From positions 36,545,389 to 36,609,388 of the forward strand of contig NC_080077.1 in NCBI RefSeq assembly GCF_949987535.1: 64,000 nt of DNA, in the 5' to 3' direction. Source of the DNA: Balaenoptera acutorostrata (lineage: Eukaryota > Chordata > Mammalia > Artiodactyla > Balaenopteridae). Below the pieces are notes generated by a model. That model was not told the DNA's origin. It saw only the letters and a program-made list of their open reading frames with translations, and did not search any database. Of the stretch, positions 47,474 to 58,859 are shown one piece after another; within the stretch, counting starts at the first letter, position 1; every line of letters starts with the position of its first letter. The translations under genes were made by a program, and so were the position numbers.

Positions 47474-49543
47474 GAGGCCTTCAAGATGGTGGAAGAGTAA
47501 GTCGTGGAGATCACCTTCCTCTCCACAAATACATCAGAAATACACCTACATGTGGAAAAACTCCTACAGAACACCTACTGAACGCTGGCAGAAGACCTCA
47601 GACTTCCCAAAAGGCAAGAAACTACCTATGTACCTGGGTAGGGCAAAAGAAAAAAGAAAAAACAGAGACAAAAGAATAGGGACAGGACCTGCACCTCTGG
47701 GAGGGAGCTGTGAAGGAGGAAACGTTTCCACACACTAGGAAGCCCCTTCACTGGCGGAGACTGAGGGGTGGCAGAGGGGAAGCTTCGGAGCCACGGAGGA
47801 GAGCGCAGCAACAGGGGTGCAGAGGGCAAAGTGAAGAGATTCCCGCACAGAGGATCAGTGCCGACCAGCACTCACCAGCCCGAGAGGCTTGTCTGCTCAC
47901 CCGCCAGGGTGGGTGGGGGCTGGGAGCTGAGGCTCGGGCTTCAGAGGTCAGATCCCAGGGAGAGGACTGGGGTTGGCTGCATGAACACAGCCTGAAGGGG
48001 ACTAGTGCGCCACCCCTAGCCGGGAGGGAGTCCGGGAAAAAGTTTGGAACTGCCTAAGAGGCAAGAGACAATTGTTTTGGGGTGTGCAAGGAGAGGGAAT
48101 TCACAGCACCGCCTAAAGAAGCTCCAGAGATGGGCACAAGCCGCGGCTATCAGCGTGCACACCAGAGATGGGCATGAAACACTAAGGCTGCTGCTGCAGC
48201 CACCAAGAAGCCTGTGTGCAAACACAGGTCACTATCCACACCTCCCCTCCCGGGAGCCTGTGCAGCCCCCCACTGCCAGGGTCACGTGATCCAGGGACAA
48301 CTTCCCCAGGAGATCACATGGCATGCCTCAGGCTGTTGCAATATCATGCCAACCTCTGCCTCTGCCGGCTCGCCCCGCAACCTGTACCGCGCCCTCCCCC
48401 CGGCCTCAGTGAGCCAGAGCCCCCTAATCAGCTGTTAATTTAACCGCGTCCTGTCTGAGCAAAGAACATATGCCCTCAGGCGACTTACATGCAGAGGCGG
48501 GGTCAAATCCAAAGCTGAACCCCAGGAGCTGTGTGAACAAAGAAGAGAAAGGGAAATCTCTCCCAGCAGCCTCAGGAGCAGTGGATTAAATCTCCACAAT
48601 CAACTTGATGTACCCTGCATCTGTAGAATACCAGAATAGACAATGAATCATCTCAAAATTGAGGCAGTGGGCTTTGGGAGCAATTATATATATTTTTCCC
48701 CCCTTATTCTCTTTTTGTTAGTGTGTAAGTGTATGTTTCTTTGTGTGATATTGTCTGTATAGCTTTGCTTTTACTATCTGTCCTAGGGTTCTGTCTGTCC
48801 GTTTTTTTGTTTGTGTTGTTTTGTTTTGTTTTGTTTTTTGTATAGTTTTTAGCACTTGTTATCATTGGTGGATGTGTGTTTTGGTTTGGTTGCCCTCTTC
48901 TTTCTTTCTTTCTTTCTGTTCTTCTTCCTTCTTTCGTTTTTTCATTACCTTTTAATTTTTTTATTTTTAATAATTATTTTTTATTTTAATAACTTTATTT
49001 TATTTTACTCTTTCTTTCTTTCATTTTTTCTCCCTTTTCTTCTGAGCCATGGGGCTGACAGTGTTTTGGTGCTCCAGCCGGGTGTCAGGCCTGTGCCTCT
49101 GAGGTGGGAGAGCGGAGTTCAGGACATTGGTCCACCAGAGACCTCCCAGCTCCATGTAATTTCAAAGAGCGAAAGCTCTCCCAAAGATCTCCATCTCAAC
49201 GTTAAGACCCAGCTCCACTCAACGACCAGCAATCTACAGTGCTGGACCCCCTATGCCAAACAACTAGCAAGACAGGAACATATCCCACCCATTAGCAGAG
49301 AGGCTGCCTAAAATCATACTAAGGTCACAGACACCAAAAAACCCACCACCGATGCAGACCTGCCCACCAGAAAGACAAGATCCAGCCTCATTCAGCAGAA
49401 CAAAGGCACTAGTTCCCTCCACCAGGAAGCCTACAAAAACCACTGAACCAACCTTAGCCACTGGGGGCAGACACCAAAAACAATAGGAACTACAAACCAG
49501 CAGCCTGCATAAAGGAGAGCCCAAACACAGTAAGTTAAGCAAA
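47474..49543 (+). promoter_or_regulatory. L1 5'UTR with internal promoter region
   Basis: The first 950 bases are GC-rich and begin with the conserved aagatggtggaagag word; in L1 this region carries the internal RNA polymerase II promoter. Beyond about 48660 it becomes T-rich, with ttttgttttgttttg runs near 48820 and (ttct)n near 48900-48960. The frames across it (47710-48057, 48214-48443, 48856-49311 and others) are not L1 proteins. Promoter function is known for the family; activity of this copy is not shown. Confidence 0.7.
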
Positions 49544-50428
49544 ATGAGAAGACAGAGAAACACACAGCAGATGAAGGAGCAAGGTAAAAACCAACCAGAC
49601 CAAACAAATGAAGAGAAAATAAGCAGTCTACATGAAAAAGAATTCAGAGTAATGATAGTAAAGATGATCCAAAATCTTGGAAATAGAATGGAGAAAATAT
49701 AAGAAACGTTTAACAAGGACCTACAAGAACTAAGAGCAAACAATGATGAACAACACAGGAAATGAAATTAAAAATTCTCTAGAAGGAATCAACAGCAGAA
49801 TAACGGAGGCAGAAGAATGGATAAGTGACCTGGAAGATAAAATAGTGGAAATAACTACCACAGAGCAGAATAAAGAAAAAAGAATGAAAAGAACTCAGGA
49901 CACTCTCAGAGACCTCTGGGACAACATTTAACACACCAACATTCGAATTATAGGGGTCCCAGAAGAAGATGAGAAAAAGAAAGGGACTGAGAAAATATTT
50001 GAAGAGATTATAGTTGAAAACTTCCCTAATATGGGAAAGGAAATAGTTAATCAAGTCCAGAAAGCACAGAGTCCCATACAGGATAAATCCAAGGCCAAAA
50101 TGCCAACACACATATTAATCAAACTATCAAAAATTAAATACAAAGAAAAAATATTAAAAGCAGCAAGGGAAACACAACAAATAACATACAAGGGAATCCC
50201 CATAAGGTTAATAGCTGATCTTTTAGCAGAAATTCTGCAAGCCAGAAGGGAGTGGCAGGACATATTTAAAGTGATGAAAGGGGAAAACCTACACCAAGAT
50301 TAGTCTAGCCAGCAAGGATCTCATTCAGATTCGACGGAGAAATTAAAACCTTTACAGACAAGCAAAAGCTAAGAGAATTCAGCACCACCAAACCAGCTTT
50401 ACAACAAATGCTAGAGGAATTTCTCTAG
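49544..50428 (+). pseudogene. L1 ORF1p pseudogene (RNA-binding coiled-coil protein)
   Basis: ORF1p is the trimeric RNA chaperone that coats L1 RNA. I chose ATG 49544 because it reads MRRQRNTQQMKEQ, typical of ORF1p in this L1 lineage, and the natural stop after MLEEFL at 50426-50428. A likely point mutation (family CAA read here as TAA) near 49699 and another stop after DLWDNI (taa near 49929) break the frame, and the surviving frames 49743-49931 and 50031-50303 are offset by indels. The coiled-coil part (EGINSRITEAEEWISDLEDK) and the C-terminal RNA-binding part (ARREWQDIFKVMKG) are both visible. The protein cannot be made intact. Confidence 0.9.
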
Positions 50429-50486
50429 GCAGGAAACACAAGAGAAGCACAAGACCTACAATAACAAACCCCAAACAATAAAGAAA

Positions 50487-53400
50487 ATGGTAATAGGAAT
50501 ATACATATCGATAACTACCTTAAATGTAAATGGATTAAATGCTCCAACCAAAAGACATAGACTGACTGAATGGATACAAAAACAAGACCTGTATTTATGC
50601 TGTCTACAAGAGACCCACTTCAGACCTAGGGACACATATAGACTGAAAGTGAGGGGATAGAAAAAGATATTCCATGGGAATGGAAATCAAAAGAAAGCTG
50701 GAGTAGCAATTCTCATATCACACAAAATAGACTTTAAAATAAAGGCTACTACAAGAGAAAAAGAAGGACACAAAACAATGATCAAGGGATCAATCCAAGA
50801 AGACGATATAACAATTGTAAATATTTATGCACCCAGCATAGGAGCACTTCAATAATTAAGGCAAATGCTAACAGCCATAAAAGGGGAAATCGACAGTAAA
50901 ACAATAATAGTAGGTGACTTTAACACCCCATTTTCACCAATGGACAGATCATCCAGACAGAAAATAAGGAAACACAAGCTTTAAATGATACATTAAACAA
51001 GATGGACTTATTGATATTTATGGGACATTCCATCCAAAAACAACAGAATACACTTTTTTCTCAAGGGCTCATGGAACATTCTCCGGGATAGATCATGTCT
51101 TGGGTCACAAGTCAAGCCTTGGTAAATTTAAGAAATTGAAATCATATCAAGTATCTATTCTGACCACAAGGCTATAAGACTAGATATCAATTACAGGAAA
51201 AAATCTGTAAAAAATACAAACACATGGAGGCTAAACAATACATTACTAAATAACCAAGAGATCACTGAGGAAATCACAAAATACCTAGAAACAAATGACA
51301 ATGAAAACACGGTGACTCAAAACCTATAGGATTCAGCAAAAGCAGTTCTAAAAGAGAAGTTTATAGCAATACAATCCTACCTCAAGAAACAAGAAACATC
51401 TCAAATAAACAACCTAACCTTATACCTAAAGAAAGCAATTAGAGAAAGAAGAAAAAAAACCTGCAAAGTTAGCAGAAGGAAAGAAATCATAAATATCAGA
51501 TCAGAAATAAATGAAAAAGAATGAAGGAAACAATAGCAAAGATCAATAAAACTAAAAGCTGGTTCTTTGAGAAGATAAACAAAATTGATAAACCATTAGC
51601 CAGACTCATTAAGAAAAAAGGGGAGAAGACTCAAATCAGCAGAATTAGAAATGAAAAAGGAGAAGTAACAACTGACACTGCAGAAATACAAAGGATCATG
51701 AGAGATTACTACAAGCAACTCTATGCCAATAAAATGGACAACCCGGAAGAAATGGACAAATTCTTAGAAAAGCACAAACTTCTGAGACTGAACCAGGAAG
51801 AAATAGAAAATATAAACAGACCAATGACAAGCATTGAAATTGAGACTGTGATTAAAAATCTTCCAACAAACAAAAGCCCAGGACCAGATGGCTTCACAGG
51901 CGAATTCTGTCAAACATTTAAAGAGCTAACACCTATCCTTCTCAAACTCTTCCAAAATATAGCAGAGGGAGGAACACTCCCAAACTCATTCTATGAGGCC
52001 ACCATCACCCTGATACCAAAACCAGACAGAGATGCCACAAAAAAAGAAAACTACAGGCCAATATCACTGATGAACACAGATGCAAAAATCCTCAGCAAAA
52101 ATACTAGCAAACAGAATCCAACAGCACATTAAAAGGATCATACACCATGATCAAATGGGGTTTATCCCAGGAATGCAAGGATTCTTCAATATACGCAAAT
52201 CAATCAATGTGATACATCATATTAACAAACTGAAGGAGAAAAACCATAGGATCATCTCAATAGATGCAGAAAAAGCTTTCGAGAAAATTCAACACCCATT
52301 TATGATAAAAACCCTCCAGAAAGTAGGCATAGAGGGAAGTTACCTCAACATAACAAAGTCCATATATGACAAACCCACAGCCAGCATCATTCTCAATGGA
52401 GAAAAACTGAAACCATTTCCACTACATCAGGAGCAAGACAAGGTGTCCACTCTTACCACTATTGTTTAACATAGTTTTGGAAGTTTTCACCACAGCAATC
52501 AGAGAAGAAAAAGAAATAACAGGAATCCAAATTGGAAAAGAAGTAAAGCTGTCACTGCAGATGACATGATACTATACATAGAGAATCCTAAAACTGCCAC
52601 CAGAAAACTACTAGAGCTAATCAATGAATTTGGTAAAGTAGCAGGATACAAAATTAATGCACAGAAATCTCTTGCATTCCTATACACTAATGATCAAAAA
52701 TCTGAAATTAAAGAAACACTCCCATTTACCATTGCAACAAAAAGAATAAAATACCTAGGAATAAACCTACCTAGGGAGACAAAAGACCTGTATGCAGAAA
52801 ACTATAAGACACTGATGAAAGAAATTAAAGGTGATACAAACAGATAGAGAGATATACCATGTTCTTGGATTGGAAGAATCAATATTGTGACAATGACTAT
52901 ACTACCCAAAGCGATCTACAGATTCAATGCCATCCCTATCAAATTACCAATGGCATTTTTCACAGAACTAGAACAAAAGACTTCACAGTTTGTATGGAAA
53001 CAAAAGACACCGAATAGCCAAAGCAATCTTGACAAAGAAAAATGGAGCTGGAGGAATCAGGCTCCCTGACTTCAGACTATAGGACAAAGCTACAGTAATC
53101 AAGACAGTATGGTACTGGCACAAAAACAGAAATATAGATCAATGGAACAGGCTAGAAAGCCGAGAGATAAACCCACGCACATATGGTCACCTTATTTTTG
53201 ATGAAGGAGGCAAGAATATACAATGGAGAAAAGACAGCCTCTTCAGTAAGTGGTGCTGGGAAAACTGGACAGCTACATGTATAAGAATGAAATTAGAACA
53301 CTCCCTAACACCATACACAAAAATAAACTCAAAATGGATTAAAGACCTAAGTGTAAGACCAGACACTATCAAAATCTTAGAGGAAAACATAGGCAGAACA

Positions 53401-54230
53401 CTCTATGACATAAATCACAGCAAGATCCTTTTTGACCCACCTCCTAGAGAAATGGAAATAAAGACAAAAATAAACAAATGGGACCTAATGAAACTTAAAA
53501 GCTTTTGCACAGCAAAGGAAACCGTAAACAAGATGAAAAGACAACCCTCAGAATGGGGGAAAGTATTTGCAAATGAAGCAACTGACAAAGGATTAATCAC
53601 CAAAATTTACAAGCAGCTCATGCAGCTCAATAAGAGCTAAATAGACATTTCTCCAAAGAAGATATAGATTGCCAACAAACACATGAAAGAATGCTCAACA
53701 TCACTAATCATTAGAGAAATGCAAATCAAAACTACACGAGGTATCACCTCACACTGGTCAGAACGGCCATCATCAAAAAATCTACAAACAATAAATGCTG
53801 GAGAGGGTGTGGAGAAAAGGGAACCCTCTTGCACTGTTGGTGGGAATGTAAATTGATACAGCCACTATGGAGAACAATATGGAGGTTCCTTGAAAAACTA
53901 AAAATAGAACTACCATGTGACCCAGCAATCCCACTACTGGGCATATACCCTGAGAAAACCATAATTCAAAAACAGTCATGTACCACAATGTTCATTGCAG
54001 CTCTATTTACAATAGCCAAGACATGGAAGCAACCTAAGTGTCCATCAACAGATGAATGGATAAAGAAGATGTGACACATATATACAATGAAATATTACTC
54101 AGCCACAAAAAGAAACGAAATTGAGTTATTTGTAGTGAGGTGGATGGACCTAGAGTCTGTCATACAGAGTGAGGTAAATCAGAAAGAGAAAAACAAATAC
54201 TGTATGCTAACACATATATATGGAATCTAA
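50487..54230 (+). pseudogene. L1 ORF2p pseudogene (endonuclease and reverse transcriptase)
   Basis: ORF2p nicks target DNA and copies L1 RNA at the nick. The start at 50487 reads MVIGIYISITTLNVNGLN, close to the family opening, and the end is ILTHIYGI stop at 54228-54230. The endonuclease part includes the GDFNTP word near 50913. The reverse-transcriptase part has [15 protein letters not shown] near 51867. The catalytic FADD box is damaged: at 52551-52560 a short deletion leaves CTGCAGATGAC, losing the Phe and shifting frame. [14 protein letters not shown] word near 53832 marks the C-terminal Cys region. Frameshifts split the sequence into pieces at 51521-52132, 52080-52469, 52566-52847, 53287-53640 and 53829-54074. 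Non-functional. Confidence 0.9.
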
Positions 54231-54599
54231 AAAGAAAAAAACTGGTAGGGGAGGAAAGGGATAGAGATGCAGACATAGAGAATGGACTTGAGGACACGGG
54301 GAGGGGGAAGGGTAAGCTGGGACAAAGTGAGAGAGTGGCATGGACATATATACACTACCAAATGTAAAACCGATAGCTAGTGGGAAGCAGCCACATAGCA
54401 CAGGGAGATCAGCTCGGTGCTTTGTGACCACCTAGAAAGGTGGGATAAGGAGGGTGGGAGGGAGACACAAGAGGGAGGAGATATGGGGATATATGTATAT
54501 GTATAGCTGATTCACTTTGTTATAAAGCAGAAACTAACACACCATTGTAAAGCAATTATACTCCAATAAATATGTTTTAAAAAAAAGTTAGGGAGTTAG

Positions 54600-54655
54600 T
54601 GGCAACTAGATAATCTCCAAGGTCATTTTTGGCTCCGGCATTTCATGTAGAAAGG
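54600..54655 (+). mobile_element. MIR SINE, right half
   Basis: It continues the MIR interrupted at 47473 with ctagataatctccaaggtca and tttttggctc, the terminal MIR words. Confidence 0.65.
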
Positions 54656-54789
54656 TGCCAAAACTATCAAGAGTGGTATAAACCAAAGAATGAATAAGCA
54701 ACCTCAGATACTATAGCCACATAAATAATAATAGCTTTTCTCAAGGCCATAAAAGGCCTATGTCAAAGGATATTTATATACTATTATAA

Positions 54790-54935
54790 TTTTTTAAACT
54801 ATCTTGCAGGGTAGTAATCCACATACAAATGAGAGAATTTAAGCATGAGAGAGGTTAAGTGATTTACCAGAAATTGCTGATAAGCAACAAAACAAGGCTT
54901 CAAACTTCTAGATATAGAGCCATTGTTCTTCCCAA
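54790..54935 (-). mobile_element. MIR SINE, antisense
   Basis: Plus-strand words gagagaggttaagtgattta, ccagaaattgctgataagca and aaggcttcaaacttctagat are the reverse complement of the MIR core. Eroded but clear. Confidence 0.75.
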
Positions 54936-56040
54936 CATATCAAATATTTTGCCCAGCTTAAGGAGATAGTTGACAAGGCCTGATTAAAAATGACTCTTTG
55001 TATTCTAGCCTTTATACATTGAGAAAATGAAATCGGACTGCAACTCATAGATTCATAAGACCTTTCATTTCTCAATATAATATTTCCTGGTAATTACAAC
55101 TAGTATAGAGTTGGGTGTCACTCATCACTTGTATTACTGAGAAGACATTCTCAAGTTTTGAATTTTAAAAGCAAATATTATTGTTAAAATAAAATCAGGT
55201 TAAAAATAAAAATAAGTAATTCTAGAAATATTTAATTTCAGAACTTTTTGTTATTTTTTTTTTCATAAACAGATGTTCAAAAGGACTGGTTGCCTGCAAA
55301 GTATTCACCTTCCACATGCCACATATAATGTGATTATGAGCCTTGTACGATATGCAGGCTGGTGTAATACAACCTTTCCCTTAACAGCATGCACCTAAAA
55401 TTTGCTTTTGTATGTGGGAAAATAAAATTTATGGAACTGGATAATGTAGCCGTTTTATTTCAAACTGCTTTATTTTTACTAGCTAGGACTAATAAAATAT
55501 TCAATGGATTCCACATTTACTTTTAGAAATCTTTACATGCCTCCCTAGTTAGAGATCACAGGTGAATAAACAGCAAAACAAGTGAATCAGAGGAAATAGA
55601 TGCCTGTTGTGTTGAAAGGTAGTGAAACTTTTTGCACATGATTTAAATTATAAAGTATTTGCTTCAGAGGATGATACGATATTCTGGCCAATGTAAGAAT
55701 GATAGTAATTTACTCTCTTAGAGACTAGAACCTTGGAGAGATGATTGTCATAGGAGATAAAAGATGAGAACTCTTTCCACTGGCCCTAAAAACTCTTTTA
55801 GGAACCACCTGTTATGAAAATATTCTAAACCTTTTTCACTCTGGGACACATACAAGAAGACCCTATGCCCTTAGTGAGAAAGAAATATGAAAGCTGAGTC
55901 ACAGTGTGGTCTCTCAGTAATTGGTTCAAACCCTCTCCAGAATTTCTGAGCTTTGAAACCCACAAGATCTTCTTGTGGAAAATTACAGTATTCTGGATTC
56001 TTAACAGGAGTGTAAAAACATTTAAGAGCCTAATTGCTCT
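54936..56040. other. Unique sequence, no gene seen
   Basis: No repeat or exon recognised. The frame at 55825-56088 (minus) has no domain and runs into the following L1 fragment. Confidence 0.4.
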
Positions 56041-57084
56041 GGTAGGACTCCCAGCACTGTGTTGAATAAAAGTGGTCAGAGAGGACACCCTTGCCTTATT
56101 CCTTATCTTAGAGGAAAAGCTTTTAGTTTTTTAGTGTTAAGAAGATGTTAACTGTGGGCTTTTTATATAAGGCCTTTACTATGCTGAGGTAATATCTTTC
56201 CATTCTTAGTTTGTTGAGGGTTTTTGTCATGTAAGTGTGTTGAATTTTGTCAAATGCTGTTCTGCATCTATTGAGATGATCATGTGGTTCTTATACTTCA
56301 TTCTGTAAATATGGTATATCATATTAATTGATTTGCACATGTGGACCCATCCTCATATCCCAAGGATAAATCATGATGTGTGAGCCTTTTAATGTGTTAT
56401 TGAATTGAGTTTGCTAGTATTTTATTGAGAGTTTTTGCACCTATGGTCACTGGGGATATTGGAAGGTAGTTTTTTTGTAGTGCCTTTATCTGGCTTTGGT
56501 ATCAAAGCAATGCTGACCTCATAAAATGAGTTTGGAAGTATTTCCTCCTCTTCAGTATTTTTGGAAAGAATTTGGGAAGGATTGGAATTAATACTTTTTA
56601 AAATATTTAGTAGAATTCACAAGTAAAGTCATCTGGTCCTGGATACATAAATAAAATGTGGAACATACATATAATGCAATATTATTCAGCCTTAAAAAAG
56701 AAGGAAATCCTGCAATATGTAACAACATGTATAAATCAGGAGTACATTATGCTAGGTGAAGTAAATCAGTCACATAAGGACGAATACTGTATTATTCCAC
56801 TCATATGAGTTATCTAAAAGAATCAAACTCACAGAAGCAAAGAGCAGAATAGTGGAATTGCCAGGGGCTGGGAGTGGGGAAATATGGAATTGCTATTTAA
56901 CCAGTTATATGAATTTTCATTTAAGCAAGATGAGTAAGTTCTAGAGATCTTCTGTACAACATCGTGCATAAAGTTATCATTACTGTATTGTACACTTAAA
57001 ATTGTGTTAAAAGGGTAGATCTCATGTATGTTAAATGTTCTTACCACAATGAATGAATGAATGAATGAATGAATAAGTGAATAA
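56041..57084 (+). mobile_element. 5'-inverted old L1 (twin-priming structure)
   Basis: Positions 56041-56642 are L1 ORF2 sequence on the minus strand (tcagagaggacacccttgcc, ctgcatctattgagatgatc, gtcatctggtcctgg). From about 56643 the strand switches: cataaataaaatgtggaaca, cagccttaaaaaagaaggaa and gaattgccaggggctgggag are plus-strand L1 3' sequence ending at a (gaat)n tail (57050-57084). A 5' part inverted relative to the 3' part is the hallmark of twin priming during L1 insertion. Family looks like L1MA or L1MB. No target duplication was identified with confidence. Confidence 0.8.
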
Positions 57085-57689
57085 ACAATTAAAGGAATAG
57101 GTGTCAAGAATAGATCTTTGACTTACAAAAGATAAATATCATATATTTTATATACATAATTTCAAACCAAGAGCCAACATCATGTTTTTGGATAGTAATC
57201 CTAGAAACATTTCTGTTAGAATCAGGAACAAGTCAAACATGTTCATGATCACGGTAAATATTTAACATTGTTTTGGAAATACTTACACAACTTAAATAAC
57301 TTATATACTTACACAAGAAAATATGAATTTACACTATGAATACTGATAGGAAAAAAATTCAAGAGGTTTGGTAACTAAGGACTAAGTTCTCTTCCTTCAA
57401 GAATGTTTATAGTGGATTGACTAAAATGGAATAAAAGCCACGCAGTAAAGCATCTATCAATTGCTTCCATCTCTAGTAGCATGTAGTGGCTTGCTCAAGA
57501 GCCAGTTCCTAAAAAAACTTCCTATAACAGATGGAACATTATAGAATGCACTACTGCATTTCTGTTTTGCTAAGTTAGATTGCTTGATTCTTCATTTTTT
57601 TCAGAGCAAATGTTCTTCTGAATAGGGTCAAATGTTTAACAGAAATTGGCAAGATCTCATATTCACCGTCATAAGACATCCAGGGTTTT
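57085..57689. other. Unassigned sequence, no gene seen
   Basis: AT-rich with no recognised repeat. Confidence 0.4.
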
Positions 57690-58050
57690 GGTATCATGGT
57701 AATTCTGGTCTTATAGAAAAAGTTCAAAAGTATTCCCTCCTCTTAGATTTTTGGAAGTATTTCTGAAGAACTGGTATATTTCTTCCTCAAATGTTCAGTA
57801 GAATTCACCAGTGAAGCCATCTGTACCTGAAGTTTCTTCATGGAAAAAAAATTAACTAAAATTTCAACTTCTATAATAGATACAGGGCTATTCAGATGAT
57901 CTTTTGCTTCTTGAGTGACCTTTGATAATTTGTGTTTTTCACAGAAGTTATCCATTTTACCTAAGTTGTCTAATTTATTGGTATGAAGTTGTTTACCTAT
58001 TATTTTATTAATATCTGTAGAATTGCAGTCATCTTTTAAAGAAGATGCTT
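57690..58050 (-). mobile_element. Old L1 ORF2 fragment, antisense
   Basis: Plus-strand words agtagaattcaccagtgaag, ccatctgtacctgaag and gtctaatttattggtatgaa are the reverse complement of the ORF2 reverse-transcriptase start. It overlaps the 56041-56642 fragment in L1 coordinates, so it is a separate insertion. A 70-residue frame at 57743-57955 (minus) reads MDNFCEKHKLSKVTQEAKDH, ORF2p-like. Confidence 0.85.
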
Positions 58051-58249
58051 GTCTTTGTTATTTCCTAAACCATAACCTAAAAGTCAGATTTTATACGTGT
58101 GTCAATGAGAAGATACTTATATGTAAGTCACACTCATAGATAGGCTACTTGCCGCCATGTACAGCCCAGATTTTTAGAACTAAAGTATTCTACTAACATC
58201 TAGGGTTTTGGTCTTGTGAGTTCAACCCAAGTAGAATAATGACAGTGTA

Positions 58250-58395
58250 GAAGGGAGCATAAAGATTATGTGATTTAACAAGAGAGGAATGTGTCTGTAT
58301 GCATAATGTCACACAGTAAACTGCGAACAGAGCCACAGCTAAAAATAATGACTCCAGACTTTATACTTAACTTCTTTCCACTATAATATGCTATT
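58250..58395 (-). mobile_element. MIR SINE, antisense
   Basis: The plus strand shows tgcataatgtcacacagtaa, ctgcgaacagagccacagct and aatgactccagactttatac, the reverse complement of MIR body. Confidence 0.65.
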
Positions 58396-58859
58396 TACTA
58401 ACCTTGTTACATTAAACTGTCATAGTGTTACCCAAATTTAATATCCTACTACAAAATGAAACATTTTATTTTTTTACTTTATTTATTTTTTTATATAGTT
58501 TCCTGTGTTATACAGTAGGACTTTGTTTATAAATTCTGTATATAATAGTTTGCATCTGAAAAGCTAATTTTAAATCACAAAATGCCAGCTCATGTTTAGG
58601 TTCCCAAGGAAGAGTTTTGGTTACTGATAACTTGATTAAATCACAGAGACCTGGTGATTTTATTTTCTGTCTTTCTTTCCTTCTTTTTTTTATTAGTTAT
58701 CTATCTTATACATATTACTGTATATATGTCAATCCCAATCTCTCAATTCATCCCACCACCACCCGCCTACAAGCTTTCTCCCCTTGGTGTCCATACATTT
58801 ATTCTCTACATCTGTGTCTCTATTTCTGCCTTGCAAACTGGTTCATCTGAAACATATTT

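Larger units (their letters stand above)
47474..54587 (+). mobile_element. Full-length L1 retrotransposon (LINE-1), inactive
   Basis: It starts gaggccttcaagatggtgga, the typical L1 5' end, and ends with ctccaataaatatgttttaa and a short A run. An exact 12-bp target duplication, ttagggagttag, lies at 47462-47473 and 54588-54599. Order: 5'UTR of about 2.07 kb (47474-49543), ORF1 region (49544-50428), short spacer, ORF2 region (50487-54230), 3'UTR of about 360 bp. The 7.1-kb length, complete 5' end and matching duplication show a full-length insertion. Many point stops and indels show it is old and dead. Confidence 0.95.

Noticed and set aside
47710..48443. Overlapping GC-rich frames of 69-115 residues that look like a gene cluster
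   Set aside because: They lie in the L1 5'UTR, which is GC-rich and non-coding for L1 proteins.
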